Assembly (NCBI RefSeq): GCF_022414535.1
Contig: NZ_JADWYM010000005.1
Span: 1-64,000, forward strand
DNA length: 64,000 nt
Direction of reading: 5' to 3'
Source of the DNA: Streptomyces sp. MUM 2J
Lineage (GTDB): Bacteria > Actinomycetota > Actinomycetes > Streptomycetales > Streptomycetaceae
A program made the translations under genes and the position numbers. This document shows positions 63,245-64,000 of the stretch, one piece after another; position 1 is the stretch's first letter, and each line of letters opens with the position of its first letter. The notes under the pieces are model-generated. The model worked only from the letters and a program-made list of their open reading frames with translations. It was not told the origin of the DNA and searched no databases.

Positions 63245-63918
63245 GCCCGGGCCTCCATCACCTTGCGCAGCGCGGCGATGCCGCGCGAGCCGTACGCCTT
63301 GACCGAGCCCAGCGAGATGCCGAGCGTCTCGGCGACCTGAGCCTCGGTCATGTCCGCGAAGTAGCGCAGCACGAGCACCTCGCGCTGCCGGCGTTGGAGC
63401 CCCTTCATCGCGTCGATCAGCGAGTCGCGCTCCAGCAGGTCGTAGGCGCCCTCCTCCGCGCTGGCCATGTCCGGCATGGGCTTGGACAGCAGCTTCAGTC
63501 CGAGGATGCGGCGGCGCAGCGCCGAGCGGGAGAGGTTGACCACCGTCTGGCGCAGATAGGCGAGCGTCTTCTCCGGGTCGCGGACCCGCCTGCGTGCCGA
63601 GTGCACGCGGATGAAGGCCTCCTGCACGACGTCCTCACAGGAGGCGGTGTCGTCGAGGAGGAGGGCGGCGAGGCCCAGCAGTGAGCGGTAGTGGGCGCGG
63701 TAGGTCTCGGTGAGATGGTCGACGGTGGTGCCGGCGGCCGCGGTCCGACCGGCTCCGTCGCGCTGACTGGGTATGCGGGCGGGCCGCGCTGCGGGCATCG
63801 GCGCGATCACCGGCATGCCGCCGGGCGCGCCTGTCCTGCGGGGCCGGCGGCTGCCCGCCCGCGGGGGCCGCCGGGCGGTCCCGCGCGCCGCCGCGGTGAA
63901 GTCGAGTACCTCTGCCAC
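63241..63918 (-). CDS. SigE-family RNA polymerase sigma factor
   Basis: 225 aa. Sigma region 2 (YRAHYRSLLGLAALLLDD... CEDVVQEAFIRV) and region 4 (REVLVLRYFADMTEAQVAETLGISLGSVKAYGSRG) are complete. The N-terminal 65 residues are Arg/Pro-rich and could reflect a start further downstream. Coupled to a membrane protein by ATGA, so activity may be controlled from the membrane. GTG start at 63918. The final 82 bases of the window show no supported gene. Confidence 0.88.
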   Translation of the reverse strand: MAEVLDFTAAARGTARRPPRAGSRRPRRTGAPGGMPVIAPMPAARPARIPSQRDGAGRTAAAGTTVDHLTETYRAHYRSLLGLAALLLDDTASCEDVVQEAFIRVHSARRRVRDPEKTLAYLRQTVVNLSRSALRRRILGLKLLSKPMPDMASAEEGAYDLLERDSLIDAMKGLQRRQREVLVLRYFADMTEAQVAETLGISLGSVKAYGSRGIAALRKVMEARA

Positions 63919-64000
63919 GCCGGTTGGACACGCGTCCCCCCGTCGGGGTTGTACGTGCCGGGCGTCACTTCTGCGCCGACCATGAGTCCCGCTCTTCCCC

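Noticed and set aside
63982..64000. ATG near the right edge as the start of a further gene
   Set aside because: Only six codons and no ribosome site are visible.

Overview
The window is high-GC DNA from a Streptomyces chromosome. The evidence is the codon bias, frequent GTG starts, many 4-bp ATGA/GTGA gene overlaps, a WhiB-family gene of the WblA type beside a class A penicillin-binding protein, a Crp-family regulator beside endonuclease III, and tandem ArsA-type ATPases. As far as I can recall, the left part follows the gene order around S. coelicolor SCO3563 to SCO3582, where SCO3571 is crp and SCO3579 is wblA. No database search was possible.

Positions 1-19848 are conserved chromosomal backbone: the 3' end of a probable acetyl-CoA synthetase, NhaA antiporter, a holin-like membrane protein coupled to an alpha/beta hydrolase, a MarP-type membrane serine protease, a CoA-pyrophosphatase Nudix protein, endonuclease III, Crp with a candidate operator, a decayed nucleotidyltransferase, an MBL hydrolase/Nudix pair, a RidA/DUF4177 pair, two ArsA-like ATPases, WblA, a bifunctional PBP, YqeY, a metallophosphoesterase, a Pr6Pr membrane protein and tRNA-Pro(CGG).

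Positions 19849-35572 form an accessory island between tRNA-Pro and a truncated ISAs1-type transposase. It holds what I read as a complete class V lanthipeptide cluster: a 57-aa Ser/Thr-rich precursor ending in Cys (20286-20459), a HopA1-family lyase and an APH-fold kinase, a catalytic/inactive M16 peptidase pair, a pseudokinase, an EpiD-like cysteine decarboxylase, an F420-type reductase, a SAM methyltransferase and two ABC exporters. Four genes carry the rare TTA codon, which suggests bldA control. The third gene of the kinase-lyase operon resembles a transposase OrfA (helix-turn-helix plus coiled coil). A likely product is a leaderless peptide with (methyl)lanthionine, a C-terminal aminovinyl-(methyl)cysteine ring, D-alanine and a methylated N-terminus; this is inference.

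Positions 35870-44056 are rich in ion and stress functions: a VOC protein, a PAS-SpoIIE phosphatase, a DUF7144 membrane protein, a ClC channel coupled to a K+ channel, a CPA1 antiporter coupled to an ArsB/NhaD permease, and a CBS protein. Positions 44191-51630 hold an SPFH/flotillin gene, a 1631-aa AAA+ 'DNA repair ATPase' and a 66-aa membrane protein, with twin hairpins between the two large genes.

Positions 51957-63918 contain a PucR/CdaR regulator, a 1378-aa STAND NTPase with 14 WD40 repeats, a GT2 glycosyltransferase, a ferredoxin, an S9 peptidase, SURF1, and a SigE-family sigma factor overlapping a membrane protein that may be its regulator.
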